NCBI GenBank assembly: GCA_947650365.1
Contig: CANTAL010000022.1
Location: forward strand, 401,759 to 465,758
Length of the DNA: 64,000 nucleotides
Direction: 5' to 3'
From: Chamaelirium japonicum
Lineage: Eukaryota; Streptophyta; Magnoliopsida; Liliales; Melanthiaceae
The position numbers and the translations under genes are program-made. The notes beneath the pieces are model-generated. The model ran no database searches. It was not told the DNA's origin and saw nothing but the letters and a program-made list of their open reading frames with translations. Shown one piece after another: positions 35,401 through 46,114 of the stretch; the first letter of the stretch is position 1; each line of letters starts with the position of its first letter.

Positions 35401-37730
35401 TATGTAATGCAGATGCATAACAATCTAAACATAGAAATAAAGGAAATACATATTAAATGATGGAATTTTACAATGAAACTTTGGACAGTCTTAAAAGAAA
35501 CATAGATACCCACTTTTTTTTGTCGGACATAGATACCCACTTTGAAACACATAAATAACATTTCTACACTATATGCTAGTGTGAAACTCTACATAGCATG
35601 CATTTCTATGCATAATGTGTAGATACATAATAGTCTAAGATTGAGACAGGCAAGTTTGGAAATTTTGGCCTGATTGGAGTAAATTCTAGAAATTTAGGGT
35701 AAATTTTAGAAAATTGGAGTAGATAAAGGGTAAATTCTTGAAAGTTGGAATAAATTTTGGAATGTATCTGAATAGTTTTTGAGAAATTATAGTGAATAGG
35801 GATAATTCTTAGGAATTTAAGATAAAATAGGGTAAAATTAAAATATACAAATATTTTATTTTTGAAATTGAGGTAAATTAGGGGTAAATTTTTGAAAATT
35901 TAGGAGAATTTAGGATAAGTAGACTTAGGAAAAAATTGTCGAAGTTGCAAAAAATTCCTGCAAAACACATATAGAATGTTTTTATCCCCTGTATTTCGTT
36001 TCGACCTCCAATTTACCAAAATATGTCAATTTTTGGTTCCTTAGACTCACTAATAAAACAGCTTCTTATATTATGTCCACTTCTCAATAAAAATTTTCCC
36101 TTTTAGAGCAACCACATTGGCCTCAATAAACCTACAAGCTTAGCTACTCTATCGCCCTCTAGCTACTTTATGGTCCAAATGGACGCTACACAGGGCTCAC
36201 TACCCAACTAGCTAAAGTAACGACGAGCTACATGGCTCGCCAGCTCTAGGAAGCGATGAATGTCGCAATCAGATGGGCCCCACTCTCTCTCAAGGTTTAA
36301 ATGTCGTTTTCGGTGTCCACGTCGGGCAGCCAAATAAAGAAAATTTTTCATTTTTCGGTAATTTGTCGGTGGAAAAATTGTAAAATGGAAAGACAAATTT
36401 CGGCGGAAATATATCGTTTTTTGGTGTTTTTCGATGGAAATTTATCGTTTTTCGGTCAGATTTCGATTTTGTTCCTTTGATATGAAAAAGATAGAATATT
36501 TCAGCAATACTTTAGGGTAAAGATGACAGTAAAATATTGTCTATTATGAAAAAAATTAAAATTGAGAAAAAATGTAATTTCTTATTGATAAAGACGAGAT
36601 TTGTTTTGTTAAAAAAAATAAAAAATTTCAATGAAATTGTCTGGAAAAAAGGCATAATGTCGGATTTCGGTCAAATGTAGGTCATTTCGGCCGACATTTT
36701 GTTATGTCGGAAGAAAATTTGGTACTATTAAAAATGTGATCAATTTTATGTCGGACCCTTGAAAAAAAGACATATTTCGATGATTTTGTAGGAAATTTGT
36801 TGACATTTGATTCCATGCTCTCCCTGCACTGGCATCATTTATACCTTTTGTAGTCGTTGGGTCTAAATCCGATGTAGCCCCAATGGTCAAGTAAATCATG
36901 GGCACCTATTTGGCAAAAGTAGCTAATGAGGTAGAGAGGCCGGTGTGGAGCACCTAATGACATAGCTCTCTACTCCCCAACTTGCTCTCTATTTCCCTCA
37001 AAAGTAGCTAAAGAAATAGGGAGGCCGGTGCGGATGATCTTACAGATAAATCAAGTTTCGGGATTAACTTCAAGTCAATACACAACAATTTCAGAGCAAA
37101 GGAAGAGGAGGACACAAACGGTGGGTTTCTTGCCTGAACAGGAATATCGAAGAACAGAAAGTGCAGCTGCCCCTTGACCTCAGTGATGGTGTCGAAGGGG
37201 ATGGAGCCCCTCACGAGATCCTCAAGCAAGTAGAAGGCGTCGTGGATCACCTCAATCCCATCCAGTCGGAGCTTGGCATCGACGTATGACACGCCCCGTG
37301 CCCTGACGTGCCCGCCGTCCGACGTCACGGACCCGAGCCGCCGCCCACGGTACCCGATGGAGACCACGACGGACCGAGAGTCGAAGGAGAAGAAGTCCCG
37401 GTTCCGGACCCTGACCTTGAGGCGGAGGGAGACGTCGAGGGCGACAGCCGGCGAGGCGGAGACGTGGACGCGGTCGAGGCGGAGGCGGACGACACTGAGG
37501 TCGGGGCGGGAGGGCCAGAGGAAGAAGAGGGCGGCGGCGAAGAGGGCGGTGGCGAGGATGGCGGTGAGGAGGGTGGAGGGGGCGAAGGGGGAGCCGCAGC
37601 AGCAGCGGCGGCGGCGGTAGGCGGGGAGGAGGACGTATGCTTCGGGTTGGTGGTAGGAGGGGTCAGGCGGGGCGGCGTGGTAAGGGGGCGGCGGGAGCAG
37701 GGGTTCCGACTGTCCTCCGGGCTTTGCCAT
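29439..37730 (-). CDS. LEA_2 / NHL-type membrane protein, three exons, 7.5-kb first intron
   Basis: Likely a plasma-membrane or ER-anchored protein of the LEA_2 (NDR1/HIN1-like) family; exact role unknown. Exon 1 is 37730-37134: MAKPGGQSEPLL start, Pro/Tyr-rich cytosolic tail, RRRRCCC, one membrane helix at about residues 52-72, then a beta-rich LEA_2 domain to residue 199 (LFFDIPVQ). Exon 2 is 29599-29528 (GGVSCVVNVNPGNQT...DCYPE). Exon 3 begins with the stop codon at 29441-29439. Total 223 aa. Intron 1 (37133-29600) starts with GC in the context CAG|GCAAGA and ends TTTATTTCACAG; intron 2 (29527-29442) is GT...TTTTTTGTTCAG. The frame stays open 56 codons upstream of the chosen ATG, but that part looks like leader. 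The C-terminal DCYPE ending fits the family subgroup. Confidence 0.82.
31490..31838 (-). mobile_element. TRIM element in intron 1 with complete ends
   Basis: Direct repeats 31490-31606 and 31725-31838 are short LTRs. On the minus strand they start TGTTGAG and end ACA, and they differ at a modest number of sites. On the minus strand the first LTR is followed by TGGTGTCAGAGTTGGG, a tRNA-Met-type primer site (31708-31724), then about 100 bp of non-coding interior. CATTTCATA flanks both sides (31481-31489 and 31839-31847), a 9-bp repeat that is longer than the usual 4-6 bp for LTR elements. Confidence 0.8.
32193..32622. mobile_element. hAT-like MITE, GCGATCGCAC-rich
   Basis: The ends CAATGTTGTGTGATGTGCGATC and GCGGTCTTGACAACACTGG are imperfect inverted repeats. 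Motifs TGCGATC, GCGGCCGCAC and their complements are dense within about 120 bp of each end. No clear 8-bp duplication is seen. It lies inside intron 1 of the LEA_2-type gene. Confidence 0.45.
33376..33553. mobile_element. hAT-type MITE in intron 1 (178 bp)
   Basis: The inverted ends are CAAGGTACTAAATCTCGAGA and GTCGAGATTTTAAACCTTG. Flanks CCCCCTCC (33368-33375) and CCCCCACC (33554-33561) match 7/8. The interior has CGATATATT / AATATCTC motifs in both orientations. Its CAAGGTTTAAA end is shared with the MITE at 36291-36817. Confidence 0.75.
34968..35428. repeat. 228-bp tandem duplication
   Basis: The unit beginning GAGTCGAGTGCGACAACC (34971) recurs as GAGTCGGGTGCGACAACC (35199), a shift of 228 bp. 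Similarity continues through CATGCATTTTTATGTAATG to about 35428 with only a few differences, so the duplication is recent. A shorter diverged relic lies at 35585-35635. It sits in intron 1 of the LEA_2-type gene. Confidence 0.85.
36106..37039. mobile_element. Tourist-like (PIF/Harbinger) MITE in intron 1, interrupted
   Basis: TTA occurs on both sides (36103-36105 and 37040-37042). The inverted ends are GAGCAACCACATTGGCCTC and GAGGCCGGTGCGGATGATC. TAGCTA-rich subterminal sequence recurs in both arms, including an internal duplication of the right end (GAGAGGCCGGTGTGGAGCACC near 36935-36955). A 527-bp hAT MITE has inserted at 36291. The element ends 94 bp from the splice donor of exon 1. Confidence 0.75.
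36291..36817. mobile_element. hAT-type MITE nested in the Tourist-like MITE
   Basis: The ends are CAAGGTTTAAATGTCG and TTGACATTTGATTCCATG, imperfect inverted repeats. CTCTCTCT (36283-36290) and CTCTCCCT (36818-36825) match 7/8. The interior is rich in TTTTTCGGT/GAAATTT motifs. Confidence 0.7.
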
Positions 37731-38185
37731 CGTCCCCCTCCTCCTCCGTCCGAAGGATCTGAAGCCACCGAATCTACTGTCTGCTCCCAGATTCCAAATC
37801 GGGCGCCGACTTCCATAGTTTTTGCATTTTCTCTCTCCTGAGTGCGCGGGGTTTGACTTCCATATGTCCGCATGGCTGCTTCTCTTGCTGCCGTGCAATG
37901 CACCGCCGTGGCAGCGAGCCCGGACTCCGGCATGGGCTCGCAGATTGACATCCGACCGTCCACTGGATTTTCGGGTCCCAATAGTAGCGGGGAAGTCTAT
38001 TTGCAGCTATGCATCCATGGAATTAGTGATGGCACCCAAAAATATTTAATTTTTTTTTATTTCATGTTTATCCTCGTCATCCCCAAGGACCCTAACTTTC
38101 AGTCTATCGGCGATCACCATTGATACCGCCCCCATCACCTTCCGCGTCGGCTGCCGCCCTAGTTACCACCTCCTTCTCAGATTTT
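37731..38185. other. 5' flank of the LEA_2-type gene
   Basis: Probable leader and promoter of the minus-strand gene. The reading frame of exon 1 stays open to 37898 without an obvious signal. No TATA box is convincing. GC content falls sharply beyond 38030. Confidence 0.4.
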
Positions 38186-40213
38186 ATGTGCGGAAAAAAA
38201 AAATACGGATTGTCTTTATTGCTCATACAATATTATAAAGCCGAGACCCGGAAACTTGGGGGTGGTGAGCCGGGTGCGGCGAAGATTTGATCAGAAGATT
38301 GTGGGAGAGATCCTCTGAAGGATCCATTTGATTCGCGTCTCCATGTTACTTCATGCGAAAGATTTGGAGAGGTTGCCCAGAACAAAAGTCTTTATAAGTT
38401 TTCAGATTTCTTGAAAGGTCGAGTATTTTTACCTTTACTTTTGTTCTTTCCGTGCTTCACGCTTTCTCGGCTAGGGGGGCCTTCGGCGTCGTTTGCTCGA
38501 TCTTCGCGTCTCCCTCGGCTCTTGCTAGACCTCGGCATCCTTGATTGTCGGGTCACGGCATCGATGGTGCTTTTGGTGCCGGCTTTGGCTTTGGCGTACA
38601 GCTCAGATCTGGCTTTTGCGGTGCTTTGGCGCTTGCACTTGAACGTAGAAGGGAGAGTTGCGATGCTTTAGTTCTTTCGGACTTCGTGTCTTATCAACTA
38701 GAGCATGTGTTATTTTTACTCGTGTTCGTCGTAGTTCGTTGGATTTGGCACGTACGTTGCTTTGGTACGAACTTTACCAGTGCTTTGCTTTGACTTTCTT
38801 GCTTTGGCTTGATCTTTCCTCGAACGGCGATGGCGATGTCTCCTAGACTTCTTTATCCTTTCGGATTCCTCCTTTTTGAATGGAACTTTATCAATGACAT
38901 TTGTGGTGTCGGCTTTGACTTCTCTTATTCTCCAAGCTTCTTTGGTATTTACAGAGTCGAAGGCTTCGTTTGAAGACGACGGATGTTACGCCGATCTCCG
39001 TGCGACGGATATAGCGTTGACTTTTATTGATGAAGACAGAGGGTGTAGCACCGATCTCCGTGCGACGATTGTAGCATCGACTTTTGTTGAAGACGGCGGG
39101 TGTAGCACCGGCTTCGGGCCTTCTTCGTCAAGCTTTCTTCCTCGTGTGACGAGTTGAAGCTTTGTTAAAGACAACGGGGTGATGCTGACTTCGATCTTCT
39201 TCTCCGGTCTTTACTTTTGGCGTCTTCGGAGTTGATGAAGATTGTTCGAGACAACGGGGTGATGCCGACTCCGGGCCTTCTTCTCCAAGCTTGCTTCGTC
39301 GTGTAAGGAGTTGAAGCTTTGATCTTCTTGTGCAAGGCATTCTCATTTGTGATGACTTATTTGGGCTAAGTCGTTACTTCGGGATGCGCTTGCCTCGCCT
39401 CATAAAGGCTTGGGTTGTCGAGCATTGAAGTCTCCTCGTCTTCAGAGCCTCCTTTTCTCCAGCTTTGGTCTTCAACTCGAGCGTTGGAGCCTCCTAATCT
39501 TCGGATCCTCCACATCTCTAACTTCGGTCCTCCACCTTTCGACTGCTTGGTGCTATCCCCCCACCCCTCTATTTATAGGCAAAGGGGGAAGGATGGGAGA
39601 GATATTGTTGCGATTTTTTAAATCCCTTGAATATATCTTCTCATAACCGTTGATATTTGCCTTCCTTTTTTGAAAAAAAACAATATTTATTTTCTCTCTT
39701 TTCGTAGCAATGGTTATGGGCAAGATATGGCTCAATCTTTTGAGATATGGGTCATCTTTGTACATTCAAATCGATAACTACGCGACGTTGAATTTGGTTC
39801 GTTGGATCGAGAGATCGGCACGGATTCACGACGTGTAGACGTTTGAGCTGCCTCCCCCCTCTCATGGCAGTTGTTTCTTTTTTTCTTTCTTTTTATTTTT
39901 CTTTTCTTTCACTTTTTTTTTCTTTCTTTCCTTTTTCTTAGGGCCGGCCACACCTCCCCCAAGGGGGAGGGGCACGGTTTTTAAGATAAGGGGGCCGATG
40001 GGCCCTAATTTTGGGTGGGCCCACTCGGCCCCTATTTGGCTTCGGGTGGTGGGCCCGGTGGGTCTAGACCACTTGCATGAGTGGGCCCACTCAGGTCCGG
40101 TCCGTCTATTTCGCGAACCGGTGTGCACGGACCGTTGTGTGTGGGCCAGGTTTGCACGCGAGCCGTTGTGTGTGGGTCAGGTTCGCATGCGTGGGCTAAT
40201 TTCGATACCCACA
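38186..40213 (-). mobile_element. 3' LTR of the Tat-lineage element (about 2 kb)
   Basis: Minus-strand start TGTGGGTATCGAAATT at 40213, preceded by TTGAGGGGGCATT, a polypurine tract, at 40214-40226. TATA box on the minus strand at 39571-39577. The U5/R part (38990-39330) contains degenerate repeats of GACAACGGGGTGATGCCGAC and GTAGCACCGATCTCCGTGCG. The far end is placed at TGTGCGG (38186) from the expected TG...CA rule and is approximate. Confidence 0.65.
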
Positions 40214-40226
40214 AATGCCCCCTCAA

Positions 40227-41178
40227 GGTTAAGTGTGCCCATGGGGAACGCGTAGCATTGGGCCTTGATTGCTTATTTGTGTGGGATTGGGGTCTTTTTA
40301 AGGACCCCCCCTCTCCCCTTTCTTTCTTTTTTTCATTGTAGCTAGCGCAGGAGCTTCCGGTGTTGGAGAACTTCCGACGTTTGGAGACGAAGGATTTTGG
40401 CGGCTCACGAGCGAACACCTCCCGCTAGGGTTTTAATCGTCTTCTCCATTGTGAAATTCCATGCTTGGAGATGGTGCGTGCATCAAAGGTGACCGCTGAG
40501 CAGAGTTCGAAGGCGGTGCAAGGGCGATGGAAGCGCGATGATGGTTGTGGTGCATCTTGACGGAGAGTTGTTGCCTCTTCTTCGGTGCGGGAGCGCGATG
40601 GCAGAGGCGAGTCATTGAGGCCGAAGGTAGTAACGACGGCACAACGAGAGGAGGAGGTGAAGTCATCACGGGTCAGGTATGGCGGCTCTTCCTTCTCCTT
40701 CTTCCTCCTTCTTCTTTCTTATTCTTCTTTCTCTTTCTTTCTTTTCTTTTTATTTCTTTCTTTTCCCTTTTTCTTTCTTTTCTTTCTTTTTATGTGCTAT
40801 CGGGTTACGGGCTCGGATGTCGTAGCAGCGGCGAGCGGCGCGGGCAACTAGTGGAGGCAGCTGCAGTACGCACGCAGACGAGCGGCAAGGTGGTGGCCAG
40901 CTGTTAGCGCAGGCGGCGGCCAGGGGTGCGAGTGCGCAGGTGGCAGGAGGGCTCGGGTCTCTCGGACAAAGGGTCACAGCCCCCTTTAGGGTTGCGTACT
41001 TTGAAGGGAGAGAGGGGGGGCTGTAGCTCTGTTTTGGGGTTGTGGCCTCCTCTCTGGTTTGAGCATATATAGGGGTTGTGGCCCCTTTTTGGGGTTGCAG
41101 CAATCTTCACGGATTTTTTTTTTTTTACTTTTCCTCTTGACTTGATTCTCTTGGCCTTAACTTTCTTTTCTTCTGGAA
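40227..41178. other. Spacer between 3' LTR and antisense ORF
   Basis: Pyrimidine-rich, low-complexity DNA (TTTCTTTC runs at 40715-40795) and GCGGC-rich stretches. A plus-strand CATATATAGG at 41065-41074 sits about 100-150 bp before the likely start of the antisense ORF and could be its TATA box. Predicted short ORFs here lack domains. Confidence 0.4.
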
Positions 41179-44100
41179 TTGTTCTGCCTTTTCCACTGGA
41201 TTTCAGGACTTGACTTTCTTTCTATCTTCTTTCGGGACTGGGCCCTTCAAGAGTCTTCTGGGGATCAGCTGGATCATCGAGGAGGTTTATCACTGGTGCC
41301 AGTACCGGAAGTTCCCATTGACTCATGTCTATCATCATCACACTTCCCGGGAGAATGGTGCTCTATCTACTTTGTGAGTGCTCGTCCACGAGAAGATCCA
41401 GGAAGACGGTATTACGGACAGTTGTTACCGGCCGGAGAAGCTTGGTGAGAAGATCTATGCCGATGAAGACATCTCGTCCAAGACACTGCGACCAAGTTTG
41501 GGCTTGTCCTTCCACCACAGCGGCAACATGTTGGTGCCTTATTCGGTGGTTGCGTCGCGGATTTACTCTCATCTCGCACGCTAGGGTGTCGACATCAAGC
41601 CACGTGGCGACGTTCAGTTTCTCAGCGGCTTTCGAGACTGGATGAGAGAACTTGTTGAAGCTTTGGAGGTAGAGTCAGAGATAAGACCCATGTCTCTTTT
41701 TGTTACACCGACGAGTCGGGAGTACAGTCAGCCGGAGGGCATATATCGCGTGTTGTGTGAGATGTGGTGTTCAATACCAACACCTTCCTCGTACTACTGG
41801 CGAGATCAGGATGAGTCTTCGAGACATCCACCTGATTTCCGGGTCTCCAGAAGTTCGGAACGACTACCAGGAAGAAATAGCTAGTGCCTCTGGCGGATTT
41901 GTCAAATCTTGGTCTTGCTTCATGCTCCAGCCTTCCTCTATTTCAGGCATATGTGGCTAGTGACCGCCAGTCAAATCGTGTATGCCATTCTTCTTGGATT
42001 GACTTCTGGTTTCGAGGTGAGCATCGGTCGACTCCTTGTAAGCATCCGATGTGGAAAGTGGTGTAGTCTGGAAGGCGTCAGTCCAAGCTCTTCAAGCGTC
42101 TGATCGTGCCGTTGGCGAAGGAGAAGCATTTGACTGCTGCCTATCGAACCCGTGGGAGTTGCTTCGCCTGGAGAAGGATAGCGAGGAGTGGAGTATTGCC
42201 TATCACTTTGCTAGACTAGTGATTTTCCTCTGTCACTTTGCATTGTCATGGAATGGGGAGGTTATCGGTCCCTCGACTTTTCTGGTTGCCACATGGATGA
42301 CTGGTGCCAAAATTTTCAATCTGGCGCATGCTATACTTTGCTCGCTTTATTGTGGGTTGAGCCAGACCTATTGGGGCTTGGCTAGCATGGATGGAGCCAA
42401 GGGAGAAGTAGGCAGGGTCGCTTCTTTCTGTCCTCTTCACTACTTCTACTGTTGGATCGCCCTCCATTTTTTGAAGGAGATTTTTACCAATCGAGGGGAC
42501 TCGACTGCGATGCTGTATCTGCCGGGCATCGGAGGGATCCTGAGTGCTTACTTTAACTGGGAGCATTCTATGACGGAGCAGGCTCATACAGTGTTGCGGT
42601 ATATAGGGCCCATGGACTTCGACTTCTCACCGGAAAGCACGATTGTATCCTTGGTGAAGTTAGCTATGTTTGACTGAGAGGAGTTGCCTGATTCCCTCTG
42701 TTGGTACATGGTGAGTTACCATCCTGGATACTTGGTCTGGTACCGTAGCGATGTTGTGGAGGTGCACTGATAATCTCCTCACTAGTTCGCTCGGCAGCAA
42801 GGATTCCGTCAGGAGATGCGCGGGACTCCTCAGCGGATGCCATCAGGTGTTACGGCTCAGGATGTGTACCGGCTTTGGGTGGCGCTCTTCGACAAGCTTT
42901 CTGGTTGCAGCTTTTTGCCTGGGACGAAGGCTGGTCTGAAGGATGTTGTGACCCCCGAGTGTCGTCGCTGGGTGAAGGAGCAGGTGGTTCCTTTGTTGGA
43001 TAGCCTTCCACCAAGCCTCCTTGCGAGTAGCAAGCATGCCGACTTTGCCTTCGACCCGATAGCTGGGTCAGACGATCATCATTAGCAGTCCGACGTGAGG
43101 AGACTAGAGGGACCTTGCGGCTGCCGCTCAAGTACTTCTTGTGTGCCCTCTCCAGCATTGGCAGTAAAGCCGCCTCTTATTGGCAAGGGCAAGATTGCTT
43201 TTGACGTAGCGGATAAGAGAGTGTCGCCCAAGCGACGGAAGCTTGTGCCCCTGCGCGAGGTGGTTCCCAATACTAGCCGTGCTATTGAGGGTGTTCTTGA
43301 CGAGGAGCCCGGGTTCTTTGGTGATAAGGTGATCCCGCGCTCTGGTGTAGCTTTGTTAGATGTCATTGGTACGCCTTTCGCCTTGACTATAGTAATTTGC
43401 TTCGATTATTGACTTGTTAGGTAATGTGGCAGCCCTTTTTGTGCAACAGGTTCAATCACAGCGGGTCTCGGATTTGCTTTCTTCGAGGCTCAGCAGAAGA
43501 TCCCTGGCGTTGAGGTTGCAACCGAGTTAGCCATGGGAGGGGGACTCGACATCCCTTCTAATGATCTAGGGCTTGTGAGGATTTACGAAGACAACTTCTC
43601 CAGTGGTGTGGTGAACTTGGACGATATTATTTTGGAGGACGAGGACTTCCGAGAGGAGGCAGAGGTTTTCAGCACCTTCAAAGAGTTGACTCATGTAGTT
43701 GTTGCTACTGGCTTGACAGAGGCTGCTACTGGTGTTGCTCCAGCGGGTGTCTCGGTCAAGGTCCTGTTGCTGTCCCTAGCGGCATCTTTGACTGTTGTCT
43801 CTGTGATGATCTAGGAATCATTTCCGATATTGGAGTCTTCTAGGTAGGATCATGCATTGTCGACGCGCCCAGCTGTTTGCAAGAGAAATAGCAGGTCAAG
43901 TGATCTCATGTCTGAGATTCTTCAAGATGCTTGTAGGCTGTACATGTAGGAGACACTAGCACCCTTCCGGGAGGAGGGTTCTGGTGCTTTGAATAGCTGG
44001 TGGGCTTTGGAAGGCCCTGAGTTTTGTGAGAGTTTGACGAGGTTTGGGGTGGATGGCTCCTTATTTACGGGGCGCATGCACACCTTCCTGGAAGACAGCG

Positions 44101-44460
44101 ACACCTATCGATCGAGGCGAGCTTCACTTGAGGAGCATGCTCCTTTGGCTTTAGAAAAGGCCGAGGATGAGGAGCATTGACTGGAGGGGCGTCACACTCT
44201 TGCTACTGCAGACTTGGTTCGGGTGCAGAAGAAGGTGGAGGTTGCTCACGTGTCGTTTTAGAAGCTAGAGTCCCGTCTGGAGAGAGCAAGGGCGACCAAG
44301 AAGACTTTTGGAGCGGAGCTTGTAAAGTAACAGAAGGAGCTGACGAAGCACCGGGAGCTGGTGGCTTCTTGCCCTTCAGAGTTGCAATGCGTGGATGCCT
44401 TAAGAGACGAGCTGTTGCAGCACTTGAGGGACTTCACATCACTTTACTAGCTGTGTAACT
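41179..44460 (+). pseudogene. Plant mobile domain (aminotransferase-like) antisense ORF
   Basis: Broken frames together resemble the plant mobile domain found in transposon-linked plant proteins: a variant of the SLRDIHLISGSPEVRNDYQEE block near 41805-41875, the hydrophobic YHFARLVIFLCHFALSWNGE segment (42200-42260), FLVATWMTGAKIFNLA, and VTAQDVYRLWVALFDKL (42846-42900). An acidic stretch follows (VNLDDIILEDEDF). A likely intron lies near 43369-43450 (GTACGC...GTGCAACAG). In-frame stops and shifts at about 41585, 41820, 42680 and 43085 show decay. It runs opposite to pol of its host retroelement. Its function is unknown. Confidence 0.65.
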
Positions 44461-44645
44461 TCTTTTTCCTTTGTGTTTTTGAGATATGCATGTCAGACTT
44501 GGGATTTTGCTATTTCCTTAATAATATGCATCTCTTTTTTGGGCTTATTTTTTGACATAGTGGTTTTTTTTTTGTTTGGACTGAACCTTTTCAGACTGCC
44601 TATGTACCCTACTAAGACAGATCAAGTCGCACGTAGTTCATTTAT

Positions 44646-45860
44646 TTATTTATTTATTTTCATGCAAGGAGTATGGCCTTGTTTTAGACATAGCACCTTT
44701 TGAGGTACTTGCCATTGATAGGGCCTAGCTGAGACCCTTCTAGAGTTATGAGGAGATACACGCCACTGGAGTAGACTTCTTTGACGACGTGCAGTCCCAT
44801 CCCACTTGGCGTTGAACTTCTTTCCTACTTGATGTGAGAGAATAATGAGGCGTTTGACTGCCAGAACCAGCTTTCCTGCTTGGAAGGACCGAGGACATAT
44901 CCTTTTGTTGAAGGCACGAGTCAATCTTGCTTGATAGCATTCAAGGTGTTGCTGAGCTTCGAGGCGTCTCTCATCCAGTGCTTCCAGTTCGGCTAAGCGA
45001 AGTTGGGTATTGTCGTTGCTGGCGACTTCTTGAATAACTATCCTGAGTGACGGGATCTGGAGCTCGAGTGGAAGAATGACTTCTACTTCGTACACAAGGG
45101 AGTATGGAGTTCCTTGCATTGGAGTACGGAAGAAAGTGTGGTGTGCCCATAATGCTTTGCCCATGCATTCGTGTCAGTCCTTCTTTGACTTTGAGACGAC
45201 TTTCTCCAAGAGCTTGCAGAGAGTTTTATTGAATGCTTTCACTAGGCCGTTGGCTGGAGCGTTGTACATCGTCGAGCATCTCTGCTTGATATCAAACTTG
45301 ACGTAGAATTGGCTGACAGTAGCGTTTTTGAACTGCTATTCATTGTTAGTGACAATGTAGCGAGGGACACCATACTGGAAGATGATATCATTTTGGATAA
45401 AGCCGATAATGAAGTGTCTGATGACTTCTCGCAATGATATTGCTTTAGCCTACTTGGAGAAGTAGTATATTGCGACCAAGATATAGAGGTGTTGCTTGGA
45501 TGACTTGGGTAGTGGAACGACGACGTTAAGTCCCCACCTGTCTAAGGGCCATGATGCGGTCATTGGATGCAATGACGCTGGTGGCTGACGGGTGTAGTCA
45601 TCATGCAACTAGCAAGTTTGGCACTTCTTTGTGAACTCCAAACAATCTTTCATCATGGTGGGCTAGTAGTAACTCATTCTTCTGATTCGAAAGTTAAGCT
45701 TTGGACTGGACTGATGCGTGTGACAAATTTCATCGTGGACCTCTTGCAGTGCTACTTTTGCTTCTTCTTTTGTGAGATACCACAGGAGTGTACTATCGTA
45801 GCTTTGACGATAGAACTCGTTGTTGAAGTGGAAGAACTTCAAAATCGCCAACAGACGTCA
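44646..45860 (-). pseudogene. Gypsy integrase
   Basis: The zinc-binding HHCC end is seen at about 45790-45610 (VHDEICHTH, then CLEFTKKCQTC, with a stop in place of Trp between). The catalytic core (45600-45170) is damaged. The C-terminal region (45164-44800) is well preserved: TPYSLVYEVEVILPLELQIPS-like sequence, LDERRLEAQQHLECYQ and a FQAGKLVLAVK block. Its position after the RNase H domains fits gypsy order. Confidence 0.8.
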
Positions 45861-46114
45861 ACTTTGTGCTTTGAATCGTCGGGGAGCCTTCTATAGATAA
45901 GATAGTCCACGAAGGTTTGTCTCCAGTTTTGTTCATCAACCACGAGGACGTGCACAATATTGACTTGGCTTCGAATCCCAATAAGGATGTCTTCCTTGGT
46001 GATCATCATTCTCTTACAAATGAGGACGACGAGTCGGCTCTTTTATAAAAACGAGAGTGTAGCTGTCAGGTTTGCGAGCGTGTCAGCCTGCTGGTTGAGA
46101 TTCCTGGGGACATG

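Noticed and set aside
34968..35428. CRISPR-like direct repeats
   Set aside because: Only two long units without spacers in a plant genome; a simple tandem duplication.
37308..37841. 177-codon plus-strand frame, Gly/Glu/Asp-rich
   Set aside because: It is the antisense shadow of the GC-rich first exon of the LEA_2-type gene; its repetitive composition comes from GC-rich third positions.
37731..37898. 56-residue N-terminal extension of the LEA_2-type protein
   Set aside because: The frame is open but the sequence is Arg/Ser-rich without family similarity; the MAKPGGQSEPLL start gives the expected short cytosolic tail before the membrane helix.
37325..37981. 218-codon minus-strand Pro/Ser-rich frame
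   Set aside because: Alternative frame over exon 1; homopolymer runs (A, P, S) are by-products of GC-rich codons.
42740..42785. Candidate second intron in the plant-mobile-domain ORF (GTACCG...CACTAG)
   Set aside because: Splicing would restore a family-like frame, but 46 bp is below the usual minimum for plant introns; decay by frameshift is as likely.
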